From positions 1,364,001 through 1,428,000 of the forward strand of contig CP136496.1 in NCBI GenBank assembly GCA_032768795.1: 64,000 nt of DNA. Direction: 5' to 3'. Below, in pieces: positions 8,984 to 19,815 of the stretch. The notes beneath the pieces are model-generated. The model was not told the origin of the DNA and did no database searches. It saw nothing but the letters and a program-made list of their open reading frames with translations. The position numbers were made by a program, and so were the translations under genes. Source of the stretch: Tremella fuciformis. Taxonomy: Eukaryota; Basidiomycota; Tremellomycetes; Tremellales; Tremellaceae. Every line of letters begins with the position of its first letter. Position 1 is the stretch's first letter.

Positions 8984-11060
8984 ACGCACAAGCTGCACCC
9001 GGAACCGTTCGAGCTCAGTCAGGCATTGATAAGTTTAATAGTGAAGACGGATCCCCGCGCAAGGGCCTGCGACCTCACATGCCTCGTACAAATGGCAAAG
9101 ACCACGATCGATTCTTGGGTCGAGCAAGCGAGGGCTATAGCGGACGACCTGACGCCCAAAATGCACGGGGAGACCGCCGCGTCCAGTGTGTTGCGCCGAG
9201 CGCAGTCCTTCAAGGCGATGGGCCTGGAGCTCAAGGTCGACTGCTCAGGCATGGTGTTTTACGACAGTCTGCGAAAGGCATGCCATGACTGGAAAGTCCC
9301 GGCTACCGATTTGGACAAGTCGCTTTCCTTATTACGAGACCGAAAGTCAGTCCTGCAAGAAGAGATGCAAGAGAATTTCCGGCTCATGAGCTCGGTGCTG
9401 CCGACACGCGTACGGCACCTGATGAGCCTGCCATTGGAGCGCATGTCCGAGTTAAGTGAAGCCATCGACGCTATTGCCTTAGATGGCGCTGTGACTGGTG
9501 ATGCCTTGCAGCATCAAGCCATGCAGATGCTGCATGAAGAGCTCAATTCAGCCGAGCTCGACATTGTCAACCTTCCTACGCTCCTCGGCATTGCTGGGTG
9601 CTCTGTCCAAAACCAATTGTCCGAGGAGTGCGATCATAGCCAGGATTCAGACGAGACAGTGCGGACTTATCGCACGCTTGGTGATTGTGCTCTCGTCCTG
9701 AGCCACTCTGCAAAGGGCTACGAGCTGTGCTTAGATGACTTACAGATCGGAGGCAAGGACAGGCAAACATTGTACGCTGTCTCTTGTCACACGGGTATAC
9801 CTCTCGCTTCCGCGCCTGCAAACAACATCGTAAAGCCGACCGACTTTTGCGAGTCAAAAGAAGCTATCAGACGGGGCGCACAGGCTTTCTTGGAGGCATG
9901 GGAGCCCCTGGAGAAGAGGTCTCGCGCGGCGCTCATGAATGAGGGAGATCTGACTGGAACAAAGTTTCGCAGTGCAAAAGATTACCTTTTCAAGAATGAC
10001 ATCGGTCGGCTCTCCATGATGGCGTGGAAACATGTTGAAGAAAGCCGAACCAGTATACAGGATCAGATCGTCGAGTATAGAGCTCAGGCCAATGCGTTAT
10101 CAGCACCGAATCATGCGACAAAGCTACTTCAGGAATTGATAACGGCCAAGATGGGAGAGCTGTATGTTCAGCATCAACGGATGTGGAGCCGGACTGTCGA
10201 TCGTATAGCAGACCTGCTAGACCTATTAGTGAGAACCGGGACACAAGGCCAGAAAAAGTGGACCGATCGACCGCCGCCGTACCGTACAACCTCGATTTAC
10301 AAGATTGCCAAGAGCGCTGCAGCTCCTCTTAGCGGTTTAGTGTCACGATGCGAGGCATGTGGTGTGGACTCGACCGCTGCCTCTCGGCTTTCGGTGAGGG
10401 ATCTTCTCAATATCGGCACCATCACCGCGCGTATGCAACATAACGAGGACCAAGCTTGGGAGAAACTTTGTACTCTCTCCTCTGAGACACCTGAAAATAT
10501 TCAAATCGCCCTGGACAAATTCAAGAAACGAAAGCCTCGACCGAGAGGCAAATCCAAAAAGAAGAAGGCTCAGACGTTGATGGCTGCAGGCGCGGTCCCA
10601 GAGTCACGAGAGGTATCTCTCAGCTGGTCTCATCAAGATACGTGTCTAGACAGCGAGTTGACGCCTTCAGAATGGTCAGCAGCCGAGCGAGCCGCCTCAG
10701 CGTCGCCCGAGTCAGCCCCGTATGACTTGAGCGATGTTCAGAGCCTTGGTGAAGGTGACGGAGGAACGATGAGCGCAGAGGGGGATCCCTGGTACGAGAC
10801 ATCCGTCTGAGTAGCGGAAAGTTCCCTGTATGCGTTCCGGCGGTTCCTTCGAGTTTCAAATGTTCGCCCAGCTTATGTACAATACTGTCCATAATTCCGT
10901 TGAGGCATTGGCTACTTTTGGCTCGATTGGGTACTTGTGAGATTTGGCACTGGTGAGCAAGTCACCGATTCTACGTGACGAGTTGCACATGACTTGCTTT
11001 GGAAAGATTCAGTACTCAGCTAGACACTCTGTGCCGCTTCACCAGCATGAAAATCAAGGG

Positions 11061-12912
11061 TCATCCCCAGCCTACCTCCCACCACCAATATCCTTCCACC
11101 TCGTCCACTCTGCCTTCCCCCTTCTTTCCTTTTCGGCTTCTCTTGCCGCTTCCTCGCACTCCAATCTTCAAACCCCTCGAAGTGCCTAAACCTTCGCCCA
11201 AAAGATCCGGCGATAAGAGCGAGGTGTCGTTGAGAGCTTTTTGACGATCCGAAAGGGCGGGATACGAGCTGAGTAAAGGGAAGTGCTCGTCGATCGATTC
11301 AAGCTCAGGGCCAAAAGTTGGACGCAGCGGTGACAAGATATGCTAATGCCTCAGTGTATCAGTGTATTGATAGTTTGAGTGGACATACAAAAGTTCCACC
11401 AGGATCAGCCCCCTCTGGTAATCTCAAAACCCATCGTACGACTTCGCGCAGTAAGCGAGCATGCGTAGAGTCGTAGACGCAGTCGGAGGCGAGAACAAGA
11501 TCAAAAGGATCACGAGTAAGGCTTACAATATCTCGATCATCCGCAGCTATGTCCGCACCTGGCATGGAGAAAGACTGGGGGAACGTTGCCCAATCGAGCT
11601 TGGCGAGGCGGATTCCGGGGTCTCTGGTCAATCCTGTAGACGCGGGCAGAAGAGGAAAGTTGAGATCGACGCAAACTTTCGAATTTTGCAGTACCTCTGG
11701 TAGGAAATCTGTTGCCACCACGATACCTGAGTCCGCACCGTGCTTGTCGACAGGCGCAACTGCTTCAGCGGTGGCTTGCTGCAAGTTCAATAGCTTGCGA
11801 CACAGGATCGACAGAAGACCGGTGCCGGCGCCAAGTTCAAGGACTCTGGTCCCTCCCGGTATGCTTCTGTGAGGAAACAGGCCGAATTCACTGGGCCGCA
11901 GAGCCATCTCTCGCCCCAGCAGTATAGCCGAGCCCCAAGTCTGCACTCCTACCGAAAGGTGATCGTTCATTGGCGCATCGTGCAGAAGCACGGGTATCGC
12001 TGGTTTCCGTCGAGCTTTTTGACGGAAAGCAAATGCAGTCTGGGGGGATGTTGAGCGCTCGGAACTCGAGATTGCTGATGGTCGTCTGCCTCGACCTCGA
12101 TCGGGCGACACAGAGAAGGCAGCAGAAGGGGAGTGTGGTGCGTGATTGCGTCGTAGAGTGACGGGGGACGTGGGTGAGGTTGCTAGGGAACGAATAAAAG
12201 TCGAGGTTTCTGGTGAAAACTGGGGATCCGAGGGGTCAAGTCGGACAGATCGAATCGCTCCAGCCAGAGAAGGGTGTACGGGGAACAGGAGATGCCTGGT
12301 GAACGAGCCAGCCGCTGCGAGTGAGCTCAGAGTGAGGACCGGAGGCCCAGACGCACCTGAGGTACCCGCTAGCAGCGCCAAGACTGCAGTCGCATCTCGC
12401 AGTAGAGCCTCCATGTCCGCGGCTGTGCCATCTCCGGCGTCTTCACCATTCTCCTCCAACCAACCTTGTGCGCGTCGTATCACTCCAGACAGCCATTGTT
12501 CAGACCATTCTCGTTCGAACGGATCCAGATGAGCGCCATCACCCTCTTCATCTTCCTCGAATACATCTGTTTCGCCATCGGAGTCCCCCGTTCCTGATGT
12601 CTCCTCCAGGATAGGGCTGGCGGCCAACGCAGACGGGCTGATCTCCAAGCCAAGCCCTAAACCGTCCATCGTCTCGTTAAGGCCAGCGCTGAATCTGCGA
12701 GTGCGTTTCTGCTGCTTGAGATCCGCATCCTCGGCATAAGTGGTATCGCTCGACCTCAGTCCGCCGTGTATTGGCGGGATGTAAAGCTCGCGCAACACTC
12801 CGATGTGTCCGAGGAGAGTGTCCGGTAGGAGAGGGCCGAAAGATGCTTGAGACCGAGGTAGGTGGGGCAGAAATTGGCTTGGGACCAGTTGATCTTCCAG
12901 TTCGTCCCACAT
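11061..12912 (-). CDS. SAM-dependent protein (lysine) methyltransferase, Methyltransf_16/EFM type
   Basis: Exons complement(11061–11342, 11389–12912), 601 residues, with one 46-bp intron (GTATGT…TTAG). The start is the first ATG of the long frame at 12912 (MWDELEDQL). The catalytic half has SAM motif I (VLELGAGTGLLS, about residue 365), an upstream VGVQTWGSAILLGR stretch, and the post-motif LVLASDCVYD (about 480), the pattern of the METTL21/FAM86/EFM lysine methyltransferases acting on translation factors and other proteins. After the intron the conserved FHILSPLRPTFGPE follows. The family core is usually 250–350 residues. Here the N-terminal half carries long Ser-rich and acidic linkers. The target protein cannot be read from sequence. 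The gene is convergent with the interrupted gene. Confidence 0.85.
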
Positions 12913-13132
12913 CTTCGCCTCGGGAGAGTCGTTTCAGGCGCCCATGCTCTCAAATCGCGATGAACAGCTCAAGCGAAATGATCGGGCTCCCACTTTTTGG
13001 GACTGGCTCTCGCCGGTGGAGGTTATCAAACGTGTGTCCACAGAGACAAACTTCGCTGTCTGTGATGCATGTAGACTTTAGGGATATGAGGAATAGGTAC
13101 AACAACAGCGATGCCAGCATCGAGCAATGTTA

Positions 13133-14114
13133 CTACGAGCCAGATGGCAATTTCTTCCTGCGTTTCTCCCTCAATTTGTTGTCGCCGCCATCGTCCTTCG
13201 CGGCCGAGATGTCCATCGAGTGAGGCTCTGCCTGGATTGAATCGTCTTTTCGCTTCTTGGCAGCCGTGATCCTGGGGGCCCGCGCATCCTCCCTACTCGC
13301 TTTACGTTTCTGGCGCGTCTTTCCCCCGTCGCTATCGGCCGCTGTGGACTTGATCACAGGTACAGGATGTCGGGTGTCGACAGCTGCCTCCTCGGAAGCC
13401 TCGTTCTTCCGCTGCTTATGCCGCTCCTTCTCTGCCTTCCTGGCTGCTTTGGCGGCTCGCCTCGCTCTTCGTTCTTCCTTGGTCTCGCCTTCAGTCTTGT
13501 CCGCCGGGAGCGACGATGGTCCAGCCTCCGACACAGGCGCCGAGTTTGCCTCTTCAGTCATTGGCGGCTCAGGCGTCGGTTCGTCCGGGGTTTCAGACAG
13601 GACCGCACCTCGCAAGAATCTCGAGTAAAGGCCCCTCCTGGCGCTCTCCCTGCCAACACGGGCTGTCACGGATACGGTGGGCGATTTGTGCGTCTGCCAT
13701 GTGCTGGGAGCTTTCTGCATCACGGGCGCAGGAGAGGGAGGAGCAGATGCTAACAATGGGGTCGAAGTGCCGGAACTGGGGATTGAGAGAGAGGCAGCTG
13801 TCGTGGCGAAGATGCTGACGTGTTGAGCGACCCGCACTTTATCAGTCTACTGCCCACTCACTGGTCCCAGAACGGGATCGCCTCATCTCGGTCCTTGCCC
13901 AGCCCGCTGAGCGTCTTCTTCTGGCTGACAGCGATGTGTCGTATGGCATGACCTTGCTTGAGAGCTGCCAGGTCAGTGGGTTGCAGCGAGCGGAGCGGTC
14001 GTCAACCCTCGATCATGGGTCGGTCGCCACGACCATCCTGAACGTACCAGTGCCCTTCCCCTTCCACCCATGTTTGTGGAGATGAGCGGCCGGGTCGAAT
14101 CGGGTCTTCGACAT
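13133..14114 (-). CDS. G-patch nucleolar protein (GPATCH4/TMA23-like)
   Basis: Exons complement(13133–13814, 13862–13964, 14048–14114), 283 residues. The N-terminus MSKTRFDPAAHLHKHGWKGK carries a short G-patch (HGWKGKGTAL … LGKD), followed by the FWDHIFATTAASL segment typical of GPATCH4/TMA23 proteins, then a RRGLYSRFLRG motif. The C-terminal half is very basic, with Lys/Arg runs (KKRKDD, KLREKRRKKL) expected of a nucleolar protein. The family is nucleolar; yeast TMA23 acts in small-subunit ribosome biogenesis. Introns of 47 and 83 bp are supported by the motif continuity across them. It is divergent from AOS1 with only about 200 bp between start codons, so the two probably share a promoter. 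Confidence 0.85.
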
Positions 14115-14314
14115 GATCGCGATGTCCTGTCAACAGGCTCCGGCTTACCGTCTGAAAGGTTACAGAAAAATGTCAGCCTGACATTTGAACAGTCACGGTA
14201 AAAGCTGTCAGGCACAACTCATCCCTCCACTCTACTCTGTCTGTACTTTTGGGCAGCGCGTTACACCTGCTTAGCATTCATTTTCTGTTGCCAAACTTCA
14301 AGCTGCATACAGCC

Positions 14315-15830
14315 ATGACACTTCCGGGGCGTACTGCCATGGGGAAGGGGGACACGACTGAGCTTGGGTCTGACAGCGCGCTCGGCAACGGCAACGGGCA
14401 CAGTCACCAGGATCAGATCACCGAAGGTCCGTGATATGAGCTCTCGACACAAGTTGACTGATTACAGATGAGGCGTCCCTCTACGACCGCCAAATTCGAC
14501 TATGGGGTTTGGAGGCTCAAAATAGGTTCGGTCTCAGGCTTAAACGGCGTTGAAGCTAAGAATGCAGGATGAGAAACTCAACCGTCCTGATTCTCTCGCT
14601 TAAATCCCTGGCTCACGAGGCGATCAAGAATCTAGTACTGGCAGGCATCGGTCGTTTGATCGTGATGGATGATGGCCTTGTGACGGAGGAGGATCTTGGC
14701 GGGGGCTTCCTCTTCCGAGAAGAAGAGGGTGCAGTGGGCAAGGAAGTGAGCTACCACGTACAGTGATGGCGTGAGGCGTATGAGACTCAAAATCCAGCGT
14801 ACCGAGGCCGCCTTACCCCAAATCGCCTCATTAAATCCCCTTGTATCTCTGACTGCATTCCCGACACTCGCACCCTTCATCAGAGACCCGCAGAGCGCAG
14901 GGTCCTCCGTGAGCCCCGAGGCAGAGATCGTCGAATTCCTGCGTCGTGAAAAGGTGGATGTGGTCGTCGGGTGCGACCTGCCGATAGCTGATGCGGTAAA
15001 CCCTCTCCGTGCAGTCGCGTATGTCTGTTGACACGACAGGAACGCATAGATGCTGCCACTCGGAAGGCAAACGCCATGTACTTTGCCGCTGGGACTTACG
15101 GGTTCTATGGCTACGTCTTCGCCGACTTGGGGCAGTCGTACGATTATTTGTATACGCAAGTCCCGCCAACAAGAAGAAGCTCGTGACTGATCCTGCAGGC
15201 CACCAACAACGTCAGACAAGGCAGTCCAAAAACAGATACTCTCATACGCAACCATGGCTTCTGTGCTCGATCGAAGCAATTGGCAGTTGCCGCACGAAGA
15301 ATCCGGCAAAGGCGGCAGCCCATTTCGCGGTCTGACCCGGAGTACCACCAAGGAAAGGGCACCGGGACCATCGCTTGGCGTATTGGGTACGTAAACGGCC
15401 CATCGATCCATTGTCACCACAAGCTGAGTCTTCAGCCGTCTGGGAGTTTGAGAAGAAACATCACAAACTGCCTTCCGGGCCAGAAGAACAGGTAGAGTTA
15501 AGCCAGATTGCCGATCAGCTCCGCGTCGATCTAGGGATCAATCCCAAGGCCATGCGTGCTGTTGATCCGGATATGATGAGGTGAGCATTTCATATGTATG
15601 TCAGCGCTACTCATACATACCGCAGCCATCTTGCACAGCATGCGCGTCATTACTTCCCGCCCACATTAGCTGTACTGGGCGGCTTGTTGGCGCAGGACGT
15701 ACTGCGCGCTCTGAGCCGCAAAGACAAGCCTATTGTCAATCTTCTCTGTGTCGATAGCATGGGCGGCGTGGGAGTCACGGCGAGGTGGAACATGGAAGAC
15801 GCAGTGGACGCGGCTGAGGCATCCGCCTGA
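14315..15830 (+). CDS. AOS1: SUMO-activating enzyme subunit 1
   Basis: Eight exons join(14315–14426, 14468–14525, 14568–14745, 14798–14995, 15040–15149, 15199–15386, 15436–15580, 15626–15830), 397 residues. The E1-family start is clear: LYDRQIRLWGLEAQNR near residue 43, then the nucleotide-fold region NLVLAGIGRLIVMDDG. Later blocks GTYGFYGYVFADLG and GGSPFRGLTR match AOS1 proteins, as does the C-terminal FPPTLAVLGGLLAQDVLRAL. Aos1 pairs with Uba2, which carries the catalytic Cys, to adenylate SUMO in the nucleus. All introns are 41–52 bp. The second in-frame ATG at 14339 is an alternative start. Length fits the family (about 340–400). Confidence 0.94.
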
Positions 15831-16079
15831 GTGCTGTTGCATATATCACCATTATCTCTGTTCAATACAACATCGACCGTACAGATATGCTGTGTGTACC
15901 ATCTCTGCGCATACGGCCCCTTTGGTTCATAACTCGATTGAAGTAAACCGAGTAGTTGGGCCAGGATTGCGGGTGCCGTCTGAAGAAATGACCGAGATGA
16001 GCCAGCCTGGTCGGCGACCGCGCAGCAAAGTGGCAATGAGGTCGGGATGGCGCTCTGCAGGCGGGGTCCCTAAGTCCAT

Positions 16080-16725
16080 CTACTCATGCCCGTTCAGTCC
16101 TTCAACCTTGACTGCGTCGCCCACGGCAGGTGGTGCTTTCTCGACCCGCCTAAGTGAGGTCAGCCGAGTAGGTCCAACAGGCCTCAGTTGTCAAGACCCA
16201 CCAAGTCTCGTGATGCCGAGCGCCTATCCTCGCCAGCTCAGCCACGAACGCCGGGTCGCCCAGTCGGTCTCGAAAGGAAGGCTGTTGGAGCAGAGTAAGG
16301 TAGACGAGGCAAGTCGGATGCCTGCTCGTCAGAGAGGCTCGCTACAGCTGACGTCTCCGTGGGTAAGTAGCAGACCGTCAAGGCTCGCTTGAGGACGTGC
16401 CCGCGAACCGGCAGAACCGCGATGTCTACTCACACGATGAATCGCACATATTCCGGTTCTCGCCAATACTCCAGGTGTTTTAGGTAGTTGACGAACTCGG
16501 GTTTGTCGAGGTATCCCTGCTGCGCCAGCTCGCGGAGGTACATTGGATTGGCGAGGCACTGGACAAACTGCCAAATCAGCGTCGAGGTGGGAAGGAGGAA
16601 CCTGGAATCACCTCGAGCTCCGATTGAAAACGCACGAGATTGGCGTGCTTGGCCGGTGAGCGTGGAGGTACTTCGGAGCCATCTGCCAGCGCTGGCGGCG
16701 GCAGGATAGGCGGGAGTTGTTGCAT
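16080..16725 (-). CDS. MED31: Mediator complex subunit 31 (Soh1)
   Basis: Exons complement(16080–16149, 16202–16321, 16434–16567, 16612–16725), 145 residues. The core is unmistakable: [18 protein letters not shown], then [21 protein letters not shown] and [13 protein letters not shown], spanning residues 32 to about 103. MED31 is a small conserved helical subunit in the Mediator middle module, contacting MED7, and acts in RNA polymerase II transcription. The N-terminus is proline-rich and short. The 112-bp intron 2 is the largest in the gene, the others are 44 and 52 bp. It is convergent with AOS1 and divergent from the MFS gene. Confidence 0.96.
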
Positions 16726-17149
16726 GACTCGTGATGTATGCATGTATCACTGCGACAAGAGGGACAGCAACTGTCAGGTCCGCAACTTTCCCACGGTGTT
16801 GCGACATGCACGGATCGTCTCAAATGGAGGGCATTTATAAAGAGACTTGCGACGTTATCTTTTCGCAGACGTTCAGGGGCGGCAAGATCCGGGTCAGGTG
16901 TCCAACGAGTCATTGGCAATTGAGGCTTTGCCTCGGTATCCTCGGTATCTTCGTTGACTACAGAGCAGAATGCCAGGACTGCTCCTCAATATTCGTGAAG
17001 TTGCTTGGTTTCCGCTTGATCCCAAGGACCGTCCAGGTCACTGACCTCTAACTCTGCCGAAGTCTACGAGCTGGCTCCGCAGAGATTGAAAGGTTATAAA
17101 CCTCACGGGTCACACTGGATCCCATGCCTCGTCCCGAAGGCAGTCAACC
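16726..17149. other. Divergent promoter region MED31/MFS
   Basis: 424 bp between the start codons of MED31 and the permease. No gene or clear repeat is seen. Confidence 0.5.
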
Positions 17150-19127
17150 ATGTCCGCTCTGGCAACGGAAGACGAAAAGGACGCCGCATATGTCCAAGGC
17201 TCTGTCGCGCTCGTGCCTCAACAGGTCGATCTTTCAGATGTCGTCAACTGGACACCGGAAGAAGAAAAGAAGGCAGTGTGGAAGTGAGTGACAGACTTGG
17301 CTGCGCGAGCAACTGTCAGTGCTGATGGTTGTCAGGCAGACAATGGTGGTGATGCCGCTGCTCATTTTGGGTTTCTTCTCGCTTCAGCTTGATAGGGGTA
17401 ACATATGTTAGCACACGAGATCTGACGTTGAGCATCACAGGGCTGAGGCAACAGCTCAAGCGCTCACGGGTACGTTATTGAAGGACGTCGGCATCAGTCA
17501 AGACACCCTCAACAATGGCCAGTCCCTGTTGCTGGTCATGATCGTCATCTTCGAGATCCCGAGCAACTTAGTTCTGGTCCGTATCGGTCCAAAATGGTGG
17601 CTCGGCTCGCAGAGTGAGTGTGCTGCCCAGCCTCGATGCCCCGCCGACACGCAGTGATCCTGTGGGGTGTCATTGCGACTGCTCAAAGCGCCATGCGCAG
17701 TCCTGCTGCTTTCTATGTTACGCGTGTGCTTCTGGGCATTTTCGAGTCCGGTGAGCGCTTGTGGCCATTCTGGTTGAGAAAACGCTGAGCTCTGTAAGGC
17801 TTCATCCCTGGCATGATCTACTACCTCAGTTGCGGGTTCACCGGCAAGGAACAGGCCAAACGTGTGGCTTGGTTCTACCTTGGCAACATCTGCGGCAAAG
17901 GTTCATCAGGACTCATCGCATCCGGCGTGCTCAAGATGACAACCGGAGGCATCCCGGGTTGGGCCTGGATCTTCCTCATTGAAGGTGAGTCTGCCTGAAC
18001 TTACGTCAAAGCCTCGGGCCGACCGCCAGGTGCGATTTCAATCGGTATCGGCATCCTCTTCTTGGTGCTCTTACCCCGATCGCCCTCCGACTCGCGGACA
18101 CTGCTCGGTTTCAGCTGGTTCACCGAGCGCGAGTCGCACATCCTCGCCACGCGTGTCATCCTCGATGATCCCCTCAAGGCCCACCCGCACTCTCACTTCA
18201 CGAAGAAGAATGTATTTGTGGCCCTGTCCTCCTGGCGTATGTGGCTCCATGCTGTGTTCTGCATCTCTGGCGTGGCATGTTCAACCGCGGTCAACACATA
18301 TAACGCCCAAGTCATCAAGGCTCTGGGCTTCACCGCGACAGGGAAAGCCAACGCGATGAGTTCGCTCGGCTCTTGGTTGCAGGCGCCATTGACCCTCGCT
18401 TGGGGCTATGCTATGTGAGTCAAGCCTTCCTCTCGTCGCCCAATATCCTGTCTCGCTCGTTGAGCTCATTGACAGGGACCACACCCGGTTCAAGGGACCT
18501 CTGATGATCCTCAACACGGTCATCATGATCATTCTCGATGCCATCTACTATGCGTGAGTGCTGTTTGTGTGCGGAAGGACTCGGAACGAGGGCTGACGCA
18601 CTTCCAGCTGGGTGAAAGGCACCAAGAAGATCGGCAAATGGAACAAGTACGCTGTCTTCGAGCTCATTGTAGGCTTCGGCGAACCGCTCTGTAAGCAGTG
18701 TCTGTCGTAATCTTAACGTCGCTCACGGATGAAAGTTGTCGGGGGCCTCGCTTGGGCTGTATCCACTGCCCGAACGCCCGCAGAGCGTTCAATGTATGCG
18801 GCCATGTACGTCATGTCATCGAACAGCGGTCAAGCCATTGGAGGCCAGATGTTTCGCGCTGCGGACTCGCCCAAGTGAGCGATCTACCATGTCTGCGCGG
18901 ACCGCGGTCACCTGCTAACCCTCAGATATATCAAGGGCTTCACAGCGTGTATTGTTCTCTACTGCTTTGCATTGCTCGTGGCTGTCGGCCTCACCATCCA
19001 GTACTATCTTTCCAATCGGAATAGCTGGGGTCATGCCGGCAAGGAGGCGGTCGAGCGGATCCACGGCGAGGGCTCACACGATCAAGACGAGGCCGAGGTT
19101 CGCAAGGTCTTTCAGTATCCCACATAG
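17150..19127 (+). CDS. MFS permease, anion:cation symporter (Dal5/allantoate permease-like)
   Basis: Ten exons join(17150–17283, 17336–17406, 17455–17613, 17655–17750, 17799–17984, 18030–18414, 18476–18553, 18608–18690, 18736–18874, 18926–19127), 510 residues. A hydrophilic N-terminus of about 45 residues precedes TM1, which ends in the family motif LQLDRGNIS. Further typical blocks are VTRVLLGIFESGFIPGMIYYLS, GWAWIFLIEG and a central cytosolic loop before WRMWLHA. The pattern suits 12 membrane helices. Members import carboxylates, allantoate, pantothenate, nicotinate, dipeptides or sulfonate-like anions by proton symport. The substrate is not readable here. Intron 2 uses the acceptor at CAACAG (17454); a nearer AG breaks the frame. 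A Zn2Cys6 regulator and a sulfatase follow downstream. Confidence 0.93.
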
Positions 19128-19815
19128 TCTCCTCGACTACACCTGTCTCACCAGCCGTGCTTCCGAGTACAAGTCAAAATTATCGCCGTTGCTGTACCGC
19201 CTGTCGTATAGATTTGCCCGGCACAGGTGGTCACTCGATAGAGATCTAAAAGTTGTTCCCTCCAAAGAGATGCATCCTCCTTCCTTTGACCTCTCGCGTA
19301 GTGTTTCTCAGACGCGATAAGAGTGCTCGAAACCTCTGTGTTGCTGTATCTGCGATGGGTCAAGGATGCTTGGGATTGATCCTCCTGGACGGAAAATCGA
19401 GCTCTCAAGGAGCCCGATGGTCAGCATAGCTGTAACAGCACGGCCTCGTGCACGGACCCGAATGCGGTAAGCGCACCGCTCCCGAAGCCCTTCGATCAGG
19501 ACCGATTCCGGCAAAGCATATCTTGCGCCTTTCGCAGATCGGATGGCCATTCGGCAGGCTTGGCGCGGCCGCCGAATGACCAATCAATGCACTGACATCG
19601 ATGCCGGAGGCGAGGAGTCTGCATTGTGTGTCTGGTGTGTCTTTGGCTTAGCAACGCATGGAAGGTAGTCCTAGAGATGTGACAAAGTACGAATGACAGT
19701 AAAATTGCCCCGGTCCAACTCCGGGATCGGTCCGACCTTATCACCATAGCGGGACTCGTTATTCTCGCTATGTACCAGGCATTCTGTTCTCGACACTAGC
19801 AACAGGCATCGCAGC
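19128..19815. other. Intergenic region upstream of the Zn2Cys6 gene
   Basis: About 690 bp with no supported gene. Minus-strand open frames here are short, overlap each other in different frames and look like chance. Confidence 0.5.

Larger units (their letters stand above)
1825..10810 (+). pseudogene. Unknown gene split in frame by an LTR retrotransposon
   Basis: Two coding blocks, 1825–2027 and 8989–10810, flank the retroelement. Removing the element plus one copy of the 5-bp duplication joins them in one frame (67 codons plus 2 bases, then 607 codons), giving a 674-residue protein before the insertion. The 5' block starts MGRRHSTHPTALAF behind a TATA-like box. The 3' block is mostly helical and acidic, with a Lys/Arg-rich patch near the C-terminus (KKRKPRPRGKSKKKK) that looks like a nuclear signal. 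It contains scattered Cys but no domain I recognise. No intron is needed. As it stands the gene is broken. A transcript from the 3' LTR could still express the large 3' block from the in-frame ATG at 9092. Its neighbours are a divergent unknown gene and a convergent methyltransferase gene. Confidence 0.75.

Noticed and set aside
15150..15198. Apparent frameshift in AOS1 exon 5
   Set aside because: A 49-bp intron with donor GTATAC and acceptor TGCAG joins the two frames with the expected protein sequence.
17407..17454. Apparent 1-base frameshift in the MFS gene
   Set aside because: The frame breaks only if the nearest AG (17440) is used. The acceptor at 17454 restores frame and the LDRGNIS motif, so no lesion is needed.
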